Shown here: in pieces, positions 4,950 to 5,147 of the stretch
Layout of the letters: every line of letters begins with the position of its first letter
Numbering within the stretch: position 1 is the first letter of the stretch
The notes under the pieces: generated by a model
Databases searched by the model: none
The model's input: only the letters and a program-made list of their open reading frames with translations
What the model was told of the DNA's origin: nothing
Assembly: GCA_004347925.1 (NCBI GenBank)
Contig: QNVD01000298.1
Span: 1-5,147, forward strand
Length of the DNA stretch: 5,147 bases
From: Hadesarchaea archaeon
Lineage (GTDB): Archaea; Hadarchaeota; Hadarchaeia; Hadarchaeales; WYZ-LMO6
Direction: 5' to 3'
Program-made: the position numbers and the translations under genes

Positions 4950-5147
4950 ATGGAGCTTCCACCCTACCTCCTCCCCTTCCTGCTGGGGCTGGGGGTCTTC
5001 TGGGCGGTCTTCCTCCTCCTCTACCGGGAGTGGGGCCTGAGGAGGTACGGCTTCTCCCTGGAGGGTGGGATGCTCCTGTGGAGGACGGAGAGGGGCCTCA
5101 GGTTCATCGACCGCACCGCCCGCCGGCACAGGGGGTGGTGGCTGGGG
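4950..5147 (+). CDS. Site-2 protease-like (M50) membrane protein, N-terminal fragment (3' end outside window)
   Basis: The first 66 codons of a gene that runs off the window edge. The protein opens MELPPYLLPFLLGLG, with one membrane segment at about residues 6-25 ending in Tyr-Arg. A basic amphipathic stretch follows: GLRRYGF (29-35), MLLWRTERGLRFIDRTARR (41-59) and WW (63-64). This hydrophobic N-terminus followed by YGF, LWRTERGL and FIDRxAR recalls archaeal site-2 protease (M50) proteins, intramembrane zinc proteases that cleave membrane-bound substrates such as regulators. The catalytic HExxH and the later DG motif lie beyond the window, so the family call rests on N-terminal resemblance only. 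ATG 4950 has a TATA-like box about 25 nt upstream. It is divergent from cutA with a 71-bp spacer. An unrelated single-pass membrane protein is the alternative. Confidence 0.65.
   Translation, partial: MELPPYLLPFLLGLGVFWAVFLLLYREWGLRRYGFSLEGGMLLWRTERGLRFIDRTARRHRGWWLG

Noticed and set aside
4879..4962. N-terminal extension of CutA from ATG 4962
   Set aside because: The added 28 residues are Pro/Ser/Leu-rich with no counterpart in CutA1 proteins and would cover the divergent promoter and the protease start.

Overview
The window is archaeal chromosomal DNA, very G+C-rich by eye and densely packed with genes. The evidence for archaea is a class I lysyl-tRNA synthetase, an XPD/Rad3-type helicase followed by a stand-alone XPF/ERCC4-type nuclease, the N-terminus of an archaeal-type site-2 protease, TATA-like boxes about 25-27 nt ahead of start codons, and very short or absent leaders. 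The heavy use of GAG and AGG codons suggests a high-GC, possibly thermophilic lineage. I cannot name the genus. An XPF nuclease that is not fused to a helicase (unlike euryarchaeal Hef), together with class I LysRS, may help to place it. No mobile elements, CRISPR arrays, tRNA or rRNA genes were seen.

Layout. (1) Positions 1-1164, plus strand: the 3' end of an XPD-family helicase, then an ERCC4/HhH2 nuclease that begins at or very near the helicase stop. This looks like a DNA-repair operon. (2) 1130-2281, minus strand: a PLP-dependent class I aminotransferase whose 3' end overlaps the nuclease 3' end by 35 bp. (3) 2282-2316: a 35-bp divergent promoter with an inverted pair of identical TATA-like heptamers. 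(4) 2317-3894, plus strand: class I lysyl-tRNA synthetase. (5) 3872-4878, minus strand: a cutA-nucleotidyltransferase operon joined by a TGATG overlap; its end overlaps the lysS end by 23 bp. (6) 4879-4949: a second divergent promoter region. (7) 4950-5147, plus strand: the first 66 codons of a membrane site-2 protease (M50), cut by the window edge.

The genes alternate convergent, divergent, convergent, divergent, with almost no non-coding DNA; the only intergenic stretches are the two divergent promoters (35 and 71 bp). Gene functions are mostly housekeeping: DNA repair, amino-acid metabolism, tRNA charging, divalent-cation/CutA function and regulated proteolysis. Apart from the XPD-XPF pair there is no clear shared pathway. 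I found no obviously new multi-gene system. The most unusual signals are the symmetric divergent promoter between the aminotransferase and lysS, the XPD-XPF junction with its apparent CTG start, the two overlapping convergent gene ends, and a G-quadruplex motif abutting the protease start codon.
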